Numbered from the stretch's first letter, positions 26,644 through 36,028 are shown. The stretch: DNA of 64,000 bases from Capillimicrobium parvum (GCF_021172045.1 NZ_CP087164.1:4836001-4900000), one strand, 5' to 3'. The notes: generated by a model from the sequence alone, not told the origin. Numbers and translations: made by a program.

Positions 26644-26980
26644 CGTGGCCGTGCACGACCTGAACCGGTTGAATAGATCAGGCTACGCGCTGAGCCGGAT
26701 CCGAGCAGGTCAGCCGCTTCGGCGGTGGGGAGGGCAGAGAGAGCCTGGCACCCTCTCCTCTGGTGCCCAGCCCTTGCGGCCAAGCGATCGAATGTCCACA
26801 ACGCGCGGTCAACTCCACCGCCCCGACGGGCAGAGTGGACGAGCCGGGGCATTGGAGTAGATCGGCAGCCACGTAGCGGGATCGAGCGCCCGAACAGAGC
26901 TCCAAGAAACCAACGCCGCGCGCGACTTCATCACCGCGAAGCCCTTCGAGAGCAGCGGATTGTCGCTTTGTCACGGCCGA
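26644..26980. other. Region right of the IS, no gene
   Basis: The first 33 bases are the displaced 3' end of the GntR gene (to TAG at 26674-26676). The remaining 300 bp separate it from the convergent IclR gene, and I see no recognisable gene or clear terminator hairpin. Confidence 0.5.
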
Positions 26981-27772
26981 TCAGCAAGAAGACTCCAACG
27001 TCACCCCGGTCGGACCGGGACTCAGCCCGAGCCGGTGTCTCGCGTCGGGCAACGCCTCCTGGAGCGCTGCGCGAAGCCGTGCGGCGTGGCGTGACGTCCT
27101 GCGGGCGAGCGGTGCGATAAGGAGGATTGCCGCCAGTGGTTGCTCGTGATCGTCCACCACGGCCTGAGCGATGCCCCAGGCGTCGCCCTCCGTCTCCTGA
27201 GCGCTCTCGGCCCACCCATCGCGGCGCCGGATTCGCTCGAGTTCCTCGTGCAGCTGAGCCGGATCGGTGATGGTGTTGCGGCCGATCTTCTCTAGGGGCT
27301 GCTCGAGGATCGCCGCCCGATCCGGCATGTAGGCGAGCAGGACCTTCGCTAATGCTCCGGCGTGCAGAGGCCACGTGTGGCCAATGTCGAGGGAGATCCG
27401 GATCATCTCGCGGCCCTCGACTCGATCGACGACCCGCGCGGCGTCGCGAGCCTCAGTAACCACCCCGAGGACCGCGGTCTCGCCGGTCTCGCGGGCGAGA
27501 TGGATGAGCGGAGCCCGCAGCCGCTCGCGTAGCTCGATGGACTCCAGCGCGCGAAACCCCAGCTCGATCGCGCCGAACCCCAGCCGGAACCGCCGGCCCT
27601 CGACTCGCATCAGAAGCCCATTGACCTCCAGCGCGCGCATCACACGGCTCGTCGTGGGAAGCGTGAGCCCCATCTCGCGCGCAACCTCGGCCGCGCCCCA
27701 TTCCGGCCGGTCAGATTGAAAGAGCTTGAGGATCGCCAGCGCCCGGTCGAGAGTCTGCACCCCGCCGCTCAT
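26981..27772 (-). CDS. IclR-family transcriptional regulator (module 3)
   Basis: A 263-residue IclR regulator. The N-terminal winged helix (QTLDRALAILKLFQ, LTLPTTSRVMRALEVNGLL) is followed by an effector domain with LHAGALAKVLLAYM and GIAQAVVDDHEQPLAAI. ATG 27772 (MSGGVQ) fits the family; a TTG 12 codons earlier is possible. It lies 90 bp after hyuA of module 3 on the same strand, so it is probably co-transcribed with the operon it controls. The palindrome at 32637-32657 is a plausible target, an inference from position. Confidence 0.9.
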   Translation of the reverse strand: MSGGVQTLDRALAILKLFQSDRPEWGAAEVAREMGLTLPTTSRVMRALEVNGLLMRVEGRRFRLGFGAIELGFRALESIELRERLRAPLIHLARETGETAVLGVVTEARDAARVVDRVEGREMIRISLDIGHTWPLHAGALAKVLLAYMPDRAAILEQPLEKIGRNTITDPAQLHEELERIRRRDGWAESAQETEGDAWGIAQAVVDDHEQPLAAILLIAPLARRTSRHAARLRAALQEALPDARHRLGLSPGPTGVTLESSC

Positions 27773-27862
27773 ATGATGCTCGCGTCTACCGATCTCACGA
27801 GGCCTCAATCTATCGGCGTGACGCCACGTCTGGGTTCGGATCGGCTCAACGTGGCCCGTCGG

Positions 27863-29980
27863 TCAGACCTGCGTTACCGCCTCTTCGCCACGGCCCGCGG
27901 GCGATCCTGCCCCCACTGTCTGGGAGATGTCGATCGTGAAGCTGCCCGTCTCGCTAACCGAGAGCGCGTGATCCGGGGCGACGACGAGCGTGGTCGTCGG
28001 CAGCTCTGCGATTGCCGGCCCTTCGATCCGGGTCCCAGCTGCAAGCGCCTCACCGTCGTAGACTGGCGTCTCGACCCGATGGCCGAGCTCTGGGAAGTAG
28101 ACGTCGCGCGTCTCCTTGACCGCCTCGCCGCCCCCCGAGCCTCCGGCCGCCTTCGTCGACGCGGGCAGGTCCGGCAGCCGGCCGGTCGCCGTAACACGCC
28201 ATGCGTTGACGTCGACGGGCATCTCGCGCACGCAGTAGGTGTAAAGGCGCTCGTGGTCGTCGTGAAACGTGGTCGCGATGAGTTCTACCGCTTCCGCGGT
28301 GATCTCCCCAGATGGGAGCGGGATCATCAGCTCGTTGATCTGGTAGGGATACTTCGCATCGGCGAACCGCGTGAGGGTGATCTGCTCCGGCGTGAAGCCC
28401 TGCGCGGCGAGCTGGGCCGCCGCGTCGCGCTCCATCCCCGCAAGGATCTCGTTGACACGGTCGATGTCGAGCGTGGCCGTCGACGTCGGATGGGTCGTAA
28501 GGTGGGTGTGGCGGACGTCCGCCACCAGCATCCCGTAGGCGCACAGCCCGCCTGCCACTTGGGGGCAGATCACCTTGCGCATGCCGAGCTCCTCCGCGAT
28601 CTTCGCGGCATGGGTACCGCCGGCGCCACCGCCGACGATCACCGTGTACTCGCGTGGGTCGACGCCTCGCATCACCGACACCGCCCGCATGGCGCCCACC
28701 ATGTTCGTGTTCACGATCCGATACACCGCAGCCGCGGCTTCAGTGACGTCAAGCCCAAGCGGCGTGGCGACACGCTCCATGGCCTGCTCGGCCAGGGCCC
28801 GGTCCAGCGGCATCCGCCCACCCAGGAAGAACCCTGGATTGAGGTAGCCGAGGATGACGTTGGCGTCCGTGACCGTCGGCTCGGTGCCGCCTTGTCCGTA
28901 ACAAGCGGGGCCCGGGTCGGCGCCAGCGCTGCGAGGTCCGACCCGCAGCATGCCTCCGTCATCGATCCAAGCGATGCTGCCGCCGCCCGCACCAACGGAC
29001 TGCATGTCCACCGCAGCGACACCGAGTGGCACGCCCTCGATCTCCATGTCACGGCTCATTGTGAAGGCGCCGTCGGTGATCGTCGAGACCTCGAAGCTCG
29101 TGCCCCCCATGTCGATCACCATGAGGTTGCGCTCTCCCTGGGTCTCGCCGACGACGAGGCCGGCGGGCGGTCCCGCCGCGGGGCCCGAGCCGATCGCAAG
29201 GACAGGGCGCTTCTCGATCTCGGCACCGCTGGCCGACCCGCCGGTGATCTGCATGATCAGGAGGTCATAGCGGTAGCCGTTGTCGCGCAAGTAGCCGGCG
29301 ACCTTGGTCAGGTAGCGGCCGAGCACGGGGCCGACGTACGCGCTCAGCACGGTGGCGCACGAACGGGCATACTCGCGGATTGCCGGCAAGATCTGGGCCG
29401 ACGTTGCGACATAGACGTCCGGCAATTCCTCCCGGATGAGCGCCTCGACGCGTTCTTCGTGCGCCGGGTTGACCATCGACCACAGCAGGGAAACCGCGAT
29501 CGCCTCGACGCCTTCCTCGCGGAAGCCTCGCAGGGTCTCCCGCACCATGTCCTCGTCGAGCGGCCGCTCTACATCCCCGGTGTAAAGGACGCGCTCATCG
29601 ATGCCGGCTCGCAGGTACCGTGGGACGAAGTCGTCGGGCGGTGGCATGTGCAGGTCATAGCGGTCTGGCTTGAACCCATCGCGCAGGAAGAGGATGTCGC
29701 GGAAACCCTTGGTGTGGATCGCGGCGGTTCGCGGACCGTTGCGCTGAATGACGGTGTTCGTGGCGATTGTCGTGCCATGGATGAACAGATCGACACCGGC
29801 GAGGTACTCTTGAACGGTCTGCCCGCCCTCCGCGGCAAGTTCTTCGAGTCCGGTGACGATCGCCCGCTCGGGTGCCTTGGGCGTGCTCGGGGTCTTGTAG
29901 ACATGCAACGCGCCCGTCTCGTCCGCGATGATGAAATCGGTGAAGGTGCCGCCGATGTCGACGCCCACTCGGATTCCCAT
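27863..29980 (-). CDS. hyuA: Hydantoinase A / N-methylhydantoinase alpha-like subunit (module 3)
   Basis: A 705-residue HyuA-family subunit with GVDIGGTFTDFIIAD at the N-terminus, VIDMGGTSFEVSTI centrally, VGAGGGSIAWIDDGG and GGGAGGTHAAKIAEELG. ATG 29980 follows AAGAGGAAGAGGG. Unlike the other modules, hyuA here lies downstream of hyuB (20-bp gap). The first gene of this operon looks like N-carbamoylsarcosine amidase, so ATP-dependent hydrolysis of N-methylhydantoin or a similar hydantoin to its carbamoyl amino acid is a reasonable proposal. Confidence 0.9.
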   Translation of the reverse strand: MGIRVGVDIGGTFTDFIIADETGALHVYKTPSTPKAPERAIVTGLEELAAEGGQTVQEYLAGVDLFIHGTTIATNTVIQRNGPRTAAIHTKGFRDILFLRDGFKPDRYDLHMPPPDDFVPRYLRAGIDERVLYTGDVERPLDEDMVRETLRGFREEGVEAIAVSLLWSMVNPAHEERVEALIREELPDVYVATSAQILPAIREYARSCATVLSAYVGPVLGRYLTKVAGYLRDNGYRYDLLIMQITGGSASGAEIEKRPVLAIGSGPAAGPPAGLVVGETQGERNLMVIDMGGTSFEVSTITDGAFTMSRDMEIEGVPLGVAAVDMQSVGAGGGSIAWIDDGGMLRVGPRSAGADPGPACYGQGGTEPTVTDANVILGYLNPGFFLGGRMPLDRALAEQAMERVATPLGLDVTEAAAAVYRIVNTNMVGAMRAVSVMRGVDPREYTVIVGGGAGGTHAAKIAEELGMRKVICPQVAGGLCAYGMLVADVRHTHLTTHPTSTATLDIDRVNEILAGMERDAAAQLAAQGFTPEQITLTRFADAKYPYQINELMIPLPSGEITAEAVELIATTFHDDHERLYTYCVREMPVDVNAWRVTATGRLPDLPASTKAAGGSGGGEAVKETRDVYFPELGHRVETPVYDGEALAAGTRIEGPAIAELPTTTLVVAPDHALSVSETGSFTIDISQTVGAGSPAGRGEEAVTQV

Positions 29981-30000
29981 AGTGCAGATCCCTCTTCCTC

Positions 30001-31920
30001 TTAGAGCGTAAAGTCGGCGTCGAGTGGCGGATGCGGGTCCAGTTCAAAGCCGTCGCCGTCTCGCATGAGATCGCGGTAATATGTGCCGGCATCGACGTGG
30101 TCCGGGACGACGAGCGCAGTCACTCCGGGGCCGGAGGCTTTCTTCGCACGCAACGCCGTCGTGGCTGCGGCGTCGATCTCGTTCGTCGCGCCGTCGATCA
30201 CGACGCCGTAGTCGCGCTCAGCTGACTCGGTGCTCACGAAGCCGTTGCGTACGTCCGCTCGCACGCGCTCGGGGTCACGTTCAAGCGGGTCGCCGTAGCC
30301 GCCGCCGCCGGTCGATTCGCCCACCCAAGACTCGCCTTCGCGCACCCGGAAGTACGAGATCATGCTGAAGAAGGTTCGCGTTCCGTCCTTGTTGTTGCGG
30401 TAGAGCGCGCCACCGTCGCCAGGCAGTCCACCGAAGACGCCGAACGGTGGATTGAACATGCCATCGCCGTAAGGGTAGTTGTCGACCTGACCGGTGCCGC
30501 GGGGCTCGACGGTGAACGTCAGGCCTGGGCCGCCGCGCGTCCGACCGGCGCCCATCGAGTCGATCCGAACCTCCTGTGTGTGGACGACCAGCGGATAGGT
30601 CATCTCAAGCACCTCGACCGGCACGAACTTCAGACCGCCGATGGCCGCGGGGCAGTACATGAGCGGCCAGCCGTCGTGCTCGAGGCAGGCGCCGCCGCCG
30701 GAGCTCCCGTTGAAGAGGATGACCCCGAACGGCGTCGCGGCGTCGCTGCGACGGTCCAAGCCCGCCGTGACGGCGTTGGGGGCGATGTGCCCGTACCCCG
30801 CGACCGCCTTGTCCGGCGCGGCCTGAGCCAAGCACTTCCAAACGGCGTCGGAAATCGAGTCCGCCGGAACAATGGTGGCGTCCGCGGTGGCACCGGGCCA
30901 CTCGACGTTGGTAATTGTCCCCTTAGGCGCGCTGACCGTGATGTGCCGCAGGCAGCCTTGGTTGTGCGGGACATCGGGATCGAGGCAGGCGAGGACCGGC
31001 GTCGACGCTGCGTTCTGGCACGTTGCCCACGACGCGTTGACGCCGCCGCGCGCCTGCGGGTCGGAGCCGTCGAAGTCGATGTGGATCTGCGACCCGGAGA
31101 TCGTCATCTTGCACCGCACGGTCATGTTGGTCTGACCGGTGCCATCGGAGTCGACCCACGCCTCGGAGGTGTACGTCCCGTCAGCGAACGTCGCGATCTG
31201 CGCCGCCGTGCGACGGTCCGCATAGTCGATGACCTCGTCGGAGAAAGCGCGCAGTGTGTCGGTCCCCCACTTGTCCAGCAGCTCGATCACGCGACGCTTG
31301 CCAGTCTTCACTGAGCCGACCTGCGACATCAGGTCGCCATAGATGAAGTCGCGGTAGCGCATGTTCTGGAGGTAAAGCTCCAGAACGTCTTTGCGGAGCC
31401 GGCCGGCGTCCTCCAGCTTGAGCGGCGAGATCTGGAAGCCCTCCTTCCACACGTCGGTCGCCTGCACGGGGACGCTCGTGTTGTACGGGGAGCCGACGTC
31501 CATCTGGTGGCCTGTCGCTGCGGCCCAGAACAGGTGCTTACCCTCGTAGAAGATCGGCGTTGCGATGACTAGGTCGCCGATGTGTGTCGTACCGAAGTAC
31601 GTGCAGTTGACCATGATCACGTCACCGTCGTTGATGTCGTCGCCGAAGAACTTGGCGATCTCCGCGATCGCCACCGGCTGGGCGTTGACATGGATCGGCA
31701 GCCCATCGAAGACACAGAGCGCGTTCGGGGGAACCGAGGCGTCGTAGATGGCGCACGAGAAGTCGCGGCATTGCGAGAGGATCGACGACCACGCCGAATG
31801 CTCGAACGTCAGTGACATCTCCTCGACGACCGAGTTGAGCGCGTTGAACACGACCGAAAACGTCGTGGGGTCGATCGTCTGTTCGACGCCGATGCGGTCT
31901 TCGTCACCGATCACGGTCAT
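30001..31920 (-). CDS. hyuB: Hydantoinase B / N-methylhydantoinase beta-like subunit (module 3)
   Basis: A 639-residue HyuB-family protein. Recognisable segments are TIDPTTFSVVFNALNSVVEEMSL (typical N-terminus), INDGDVIMVNCTYFGTTHIGD, ATGHQMDVG and ESTGGGGYGDPLERDPE. ATG 31920 is favoured by GAGGGAG upstream; another in-frame start lies eight codons earlier. It lies 35 bp after the isochorismatase-fold hydrolase. The set hydrolase-hyuB-hyuA matches the two last steps of N-methylhydantoin breakdown: ring opening, then decarbamoylation. Confidence 0.92.
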   Translation of the reverse strand: MTVIGDEDRIGVEQTIDPTTFSVVFNALNSVVEEMSLTFEHSAWSSILSQCRDFSCAIYDASVPPNALCVFDGLPIHVNAQPVAIAEIAKFFGDDINDGDVIMVNCTYFGTTHIGDLVIATPIFYEGKHLFWAAATGHQMDVGSPYNTSVPVQATDVWKEGFQISPLKLEDAGRLRKDVLELYLQNMRYRDFIYGDLMSQVGSVKTGKRRVIELLDKWGTDTLRAFSDEVIDYADRRTAAQIATFADGTYTSEAWVDSDGTGQTNMTVRCKMTISGSQIHIDFDGSDPQARGGVNASWATCQNAASTPVLACLDPDVPHNQGCLRHITVSAPKGTITNVEWPGATADATIVPADSISDAVWKCLAQAAPDKAVAGYGHIAPNAVTAGLDRRSDAATPFGVILFNGSSGGGACLEHDGWPLMYCPAAIGGLKFVPVEVLEMTYPLVVHTQEVRIDSMGAGRTRGGPGLTFTVEPRGTGQVDNYPYGDGMFNPPFGVFGGLPGDGGALYRNNKDGTRTFFSMISYFRVREGESWVGESTGGGGYGDPLERDPERVRADVRNGFVSTESAERDYGVVIDGATNEIDAAATTALRAKKASGPGVTALVVPDHVDAGTYYRDLMRDGDGFELDPHPPLDADFTL

Positions 31921-31955
31921 TCTCTGCTCCCTCGAATCCGTCAATCACCAAGACG

Positions 31956-32621
31956 TCAGGCCTGCAATTCGCTGCTTCCCACTGGGGGACGCACGCGACC
32001 CTCGCTGACTCCGCGAAGGTAAGCCACCACGTCGGCCGCGGGCACCACGTCCGCGTAGCGGATGGCGACATCGCGCAGGTTCGCCTCGTGGGGAGCCTCT
32101 CCCTGATCGGCCACGCATTCGCGGGGAAGAATCGTCCGGAACCCGTACGAGAACGAGTCGATCGTCGACGCGCGGATGCATCCGCTCGTATTCGCCCCCG
32201 CCAAGATGACGGTGTCGACGCTGGCCTTGGTGAGGATAGACACGACGGGAGTTCCGAAGAAGATCGACGGCGCCTTCTTAATGACCAGGACGTCGCCGTC
32301 CCGCCAAAGGCGCTCGTCGATCTCGACCTCCCACGACTTATTGATCCATGCGTCCATCGCGGTGATCTTCCACGGCGGCATGTCCTGCTTGTCGGCCTGG
32401 AAGGACGTTGCGCAGAAGACGACGGGAGCGCCGCCTCGGCGCGCAGCCTCAAGCAACTCCTGCGTCTGGGGAATCGCCGACGCGACCAGCGGACTCTGCC
32501 CCATGGGCTGCGTCTCGTTTGTGACGGCGTTCTGGAAGTCGACGACTAGGACGGCCGGGCGCTCGCCAAAGCCGATGTCTCGGCCACCGTAGCCGGCCAC
32601 CTCATACAGATCTGTAGTCAT
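31956..32621 (-). CDS. Isochorismatase-fold amidohydrolase, N-carbamoylsarcosine-amidase-like
   Basis: A 221-residue cysteine hydrolase with the family triad D28 (VVDFQNA), K116 (VIKKAPS) and C148 (ANTSGCIRAST). The TSGC-R-ST motif resembles N-carbamoylsarcosine amidohydrolase, which yields sarcosine, CO2 and ammonia. Ureidoacrylate or biuret hydrolase activity cannot be excluded. ATG 32621 follows AGGAG; a further ATG eight codons upstream lies inside the palindrome and is less likely. It is the first gene of module 3, directly behind a strong candidate operator. Confidence 0.88.
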   Translation of the reverse strand: MTTDLYEVAGYGGRDIGFGERPAVLVVDFQNAVTNETQPMGQSPLVASAIPQTQELLEAARRGGAPVVFCATSFQADKQDMPPWKITAMDAWINKSWEVEIDERLWRDGDVLVIKKAPSIFFGTPVVSILTKASVDTVILAGANTSGCIRASTIDSFSYGFRTILPRECVADQGEAPHEANLRDVAIRYADVVPAADVVAYLRGVSEGRVRPPVGSSELQA

Positions 32622-32636
32622 CTCGCTCCTGAGGGA

Positions 32637-32657
32637 AACTCTCATATAATGAGAGTT
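32637..32657. promoter_or_regulatory. Perfect 9-3-9 palindrome at the module 3 promoter
   Basis: AACTCTCAT and ATGAGAGTT are perfect 9-bp arms around ATA, 16 bp upstream of the amidohydrolase start. TATAAT lies within it on the plus strand, and AT-rich sequence is rare in this window. Size and position fit an IclR- or GntR-type operator that blocks the promoter of the module 3 operon. Confidence 0.65.
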
Positions 32658-33128
32658 ACAACCGTAATATGAGCGACTGTAGGCGGCTGGACGCCGTCTG
32701 TCAAGCGCGGAAGGTCGCTGGGCTCATGTGCGCGCCGCGCACGAGGGCCGCATCGGAGGCGCGCGGTTCTCGCCTATGCGCCTTCGGTGCCGATACCGCA
32801 TCCCGGAAGTCGCCGTGGTCCGCTGGCGGCCATTGCCTAGGCTTGCGATACGCCCGCGGGGCCCATCGAAGCGCCAGCTCCGCGCCGGCCCGGCGTGCCA
32901 CATCGACCGATGTAACGCCGACGTGTCCCGCGCTTTCCGCGCGAGCGACGCGCCGCCCCGTCGACCAAGCCGTCGCACGGCCCGCCGCCCCCGGATTGAC
33001 CCGCGCGCGGTAGCGAGCCCTTGCGTGTCAGGAGCCGTGCGTTGCAGTTCACGGTCCAGGCTTCGCGGCGCAAGGTCGAGCGCCACGCGAAATAGCTGAT
33101 CCTCGACCTTCGTCCTCAAGCAGATATG
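32658..33128. other. Intergenic region, no recognisable gene
   Basis: About 470 bp between the module 3 promoter and the 3' end of the broken enolase-family gene. Frames on both strands are Arg-rich and match nothing I know. The sequence may be a degraded remnant. Confidence 0.45.
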
Positions 33129-34337
33129 TCACCCAGTGGTGGTGGTGTCGACCAGTCGCGCCTGTTGCGGTGCGTCCCGCCCTACGCATGGACCGACCCG
33201 GTAGTGCTCGATGTAGTCCTCATCGAGCTCCCAGCCGAGGCCAGGCCCGTCGGGCAGCGGCAGCTCGCCCGTCGACCAGCTTGGGTCGGTTGGCGATGAG
33301 GTTCCGCCAGATCGGATCGCGGTCCGGATGACAACATTCGACGTAGGTGCCATTGGACACCAACGCGAGCAGGTGGGCGGCCACCTGCGGCTCCTCGTGA
33401 TGGCCCATCGCGACGTCAACGTGAGCGCCATACTGGCGACCCGTCGCCACTCGGTCGGGCCGCCCGACCAAGAGGCATCGAAGTTGCACACGTCGATCGC
33501 GCCGTCGACCATCAGATCCCGGCATCCGGACGCGGAGAACTCGGTTTGGCCGGCGCAGACAGCGACGCGGCCCTCGCGCGCACGTCACGCATCGCCCGGC
33601 GATCGTTGTGCCAGCGGCAAGGCTCCTCGAACCAGCGCAGGTCGTCGTCTGCGACCAAGCGGGCGAAAGTAATCGCTCGTCTCGCGTCCACCCCTGGTTG
33701 GCGTCGGCGGCGAGGATGAAGTCGCTACCCCCGGCGCGGGCGCGCCTCGCGGAAGCGCTCGGCGTCGGTCTGGGGATCGCGGCCCCGACCTTGAACTTCA
33801 TACCGGCCATGCCCGCCTCGCGCAGCTCGGCGATCTCCTCGGCGATGGTCACGGTGCCGTCGTAGTAGCCGCCGATCGAGATCATCGGGAGGCGGTTGCG
33901 ATAGCCGCCCCACAGCCGCCACAGCGGCTGGGCTAGCGCCTTTCCGATTGCGTCCCACAGCGCGGAGTCCACACACGCTTGGGCCACGAGGCCGAGCCGA
34001 CGGTCACGCAGGATGTTGAGCGTGACACCACGCGAGAGCTCCCAGCAGCGCTCGATCGACATGGCGTCGGCGCCGATCAGGCGCGGCGCGATCTCCCCGT
34101 GGATGATCGCGAGCAGGCCGGCGTCCTCGTCACCGGCGTAGGCCTCTCCGACGATGCCTTCGTCCACCATGTAGACGCGCGTGACGATCGTCGAGCGGTG
34201 GCTCATCTCGTAGTAGCTGCCTCGATAGATGCGGCCGAGCGGCACGCGGACTGGGATGGTTTCGATCCGCCGGATGGTGAGGCCCCGATGCCTGTCGACG
34301 AGCCGCCGCCTGGAGCGTCGGCCTGCGTGGCGGTCAT
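33129..34337 (-). pseudogene. Enolase-superfamily (mandelate racemase/muconate lactonizing-like) gene with multiple frameshifts
   Basis: Pieces of one protein of about 400 residues lie in alternating frames: LTIRRIETIPVRVPLG, YMVDEGIVGEAYAGDEDAG, MKFKVGAAI (catalytic KxK), FILAADANQGWT (metal Asp), WFEEPCRWHN (metal Glu), VDGAIDVCNFDASWSGG, GELPLPDGPGLGWELDEDY. At least seven single-base indels are needed to join them. Most are in runs such as CCCC, GGG or CCC. ATG 34337 overlaps the lyase stop (ATGA), so the two genes were once coupled. This is either a decayed gene or a stretch of poor sequence. The substrate, probably an acid sugar or lactone, is unknown. Confidence 0.8.
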
Positions 34338-35779
34338 ATGGCGGTCCTTTCGATACTGGTCGCACTCCGGGTTCCAGCGCGCCAAGCACGCAAGGCCGTA
34401 TCACAGACGAGATCCGGATCACCTACGTAATCCTCCAAAGGGATCAGCTCGAAGGGCGGGTCGCTGTCGGACATGCCAGCCAGCACGGCGTCCAGAGACT
34501 CGCCGCGCCCGCGAGCCTCGAGAACCGCCGCATACATGCGATCGTGCGCGCGCTCGCGCCCCATGTGCCCAGCCAGACGCATCATGTACGCCTCTGCCAT
34601 CACGAACCCCTGGCCCGTCTGCATGTTGCGGCGCATAGTGCTGGGATAGACCTCCAGTCCCGACGCGATCTCGGCCGCATTGAGGGCACAACCGGCCGCC
34701 ATCACCGCAAGAGCGGGCAGCACGACCCACTCGACCTGCCACTCACCAGCCGCTCGTTCGTGACCCGCCTCCATCGCGACGTGCAGAGCGGACGACAACG
34801 CAGCAGCAGTCAACGACATGCCGATGATCGCTTCGGATGCAATGGGATTGGACTTCTGTGGCATCGTCGACGAAGCACCACGATGGTGCCCTCGAGGCTC
34901 GCTGACCTCGCCGATCTCGGTGCGTGACAACGCGACCACTTCTCGCGCGAACCGACTGCAGCTCGCAGCAAGCGTCGAACACGCGAGTCCGAACTCCGCC
35001 AAGCGATCCCGGGCGACGTGCCATGGAACATCAGTCACCTCCAGCGCCAGGATCTGCCCCATGCGCTGACGTACGCGGGGGGCGGAGGGTCCCAGCGCGG
35101 CGGATGTACCGCCAGCGCCGAACAACGACACACAGGCAATCATCGGACGAACCGCCACAAGGCGCTCCCGCCGCCGCGTGAACTCCGCGAGGTGGACCGC
35201 GACCTTCGCACCAAAGGTCGTCGGCACAGCCTGCTGACCGTGCGTGCGGGCCGCCATATAGGTTCGGCGATGAACGTCGACGATGTCCGCAAGCGCGTCG
35301 CCGACGGTCCCCGTAAGGACGATGAGCCGGTCGGTCGCCTCAGCGAGCTGAAGCGCCAGCCCGGTATCCATGATGTCCTGCGTCGTGGCACCGAGGTGCA
35401 TGTGCCCGGCTGCCCTATCTGACAGGGCATCGTCGATCATCCGCACGAGCGGCAAGATCGGATACCCAACGTTGCGAGCGTCACGCCACAAGACGTCAAA
35501 GTCGACGTTCTCGATGACGCATGCCCGTGCGACCTCCCGGGCTATGTCGTCATCCACGACGCCTGCATCGCCCTGTGCCTGTGCGAGGGCTGCCTCTGCT
35601 CGAAGCCAGCCTCTCACTGCCTGCTCTTCGGCAAATACGCCGGCCATCACCGGATCGCCGAACAACTCGGTGAGGAGGTTGAACGGAGCTCGCAAGCCGT
35701 CAGCCGGGCGACAACTCACGATGCGCTCGTCCGGACAGGTGGTACTTGGGACGCCGGCCGCACGTCGGGTAAGGGCCAT
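34334..35779 (-). CDS. Fumarase/aspartase-superfamily lyase (PcaB/PurB-like)
   Basis: A 481-residue lyase related to 3-carboxy-cis,cis-muconate cycloisomerase and adenylosuccinate lyase. The signature loop SSTMPQKSNPI is present, as are TTQDIMDTGLALQL and RTHGQQAVPTTFG. The glutamine in MPQKSNP is usual for PcaB-like members, which argues against housekeeping PurB. The ribosome site for ATG 35779 is weak, and the first 25 residues have no family similarity, so a later start is possible. It is coupled to the broken enolase-family gene; together they suggest degradation of an acid or lactone. Confidence 0.85.
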   Translation of the reverse strand: MALTRRAAGVPSTTCPDERIVSCRPADGLRAPFNLLTELFGDPVMAGVFAEEQAVRGWLRAEAALAQAQGDAGVVDDDIAREVARACVIENVDFDVLWRDARNVGYPILPLVRMIDDALSDRAAGHMHLGATTQDIMDTGLALQLAEATDRLIVLTGTVGDALADIVDVHRRTYMAARTHGQQAVPTTFGAKVAVHLAEFTRRRERLVAVRPMIACVSLFGAGGTSAALGPSAPRVRQRMGQILALEVTDVPWHVARDRLAEFGLACSTLAASCSRFAREVVALSRTEIGEVSEPRGHHRGASSTMPQKSNPIASEAIIGMSLTAAALSSALHVAMEAGHERAAGEWQVEWVVLPALAVMAAGCALNAAEIASGLEVYPSTMRRNMQTGQGFVMAEAYMMRLAGHMGRERAHDRMYAAVLEARGRGESLDAVLAGMSDSDPPFELIPLEDYVGDPDLVCDTALRAWRAGTRSATSIERTAI

Positions 35780-35901
35780 GGACCGATCACACCTGGAGGG
35801 GGTTCTACCACGCGAGCCAACCGCCTTGCGTCAAGAGACCGAATACTCAGCGCCCCGCGGGCGGTTTTCGACAGCATGGGTGGGGTCGGCCGGGCAGCGG
35901 G

Positions 35902-35923
35902 CGACTACCCGATCGGGTAGTCG
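35902..35923. promoter_or_regulatory. 22-bp perfect palindrome between divergent genes
   Basis: The half-site CGACTACCCGA (35902-35912) is followed immediately by its exact reverse complement (35913-35923). It lies between the divergent lyase (35779) and small membrane protein (36029) genes. A site this long and symmetric suits a dimeric regulator; its owner is unknown. It is followed by TAGGCT (35933-35938), a possible -10. Confidence 0.55.
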
Positions 35924-36028
35924 GCGCGCTCGCTAGGCTGAAGGGGTCGCGTCCGACTGGGGCGTGACCCGGACGAGAGCTGCGCCGTACCCGGTGTGAC
36001 GACGGCGCTCCGGGAAGGTGCTTTCGCC

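Noticed and set aside
32724-33119. A possible gene between module 3 and the broken enolase-family gene
   Set aside because: Both strands give Arg-rich frames of similar length, with no motif or ribosome site.
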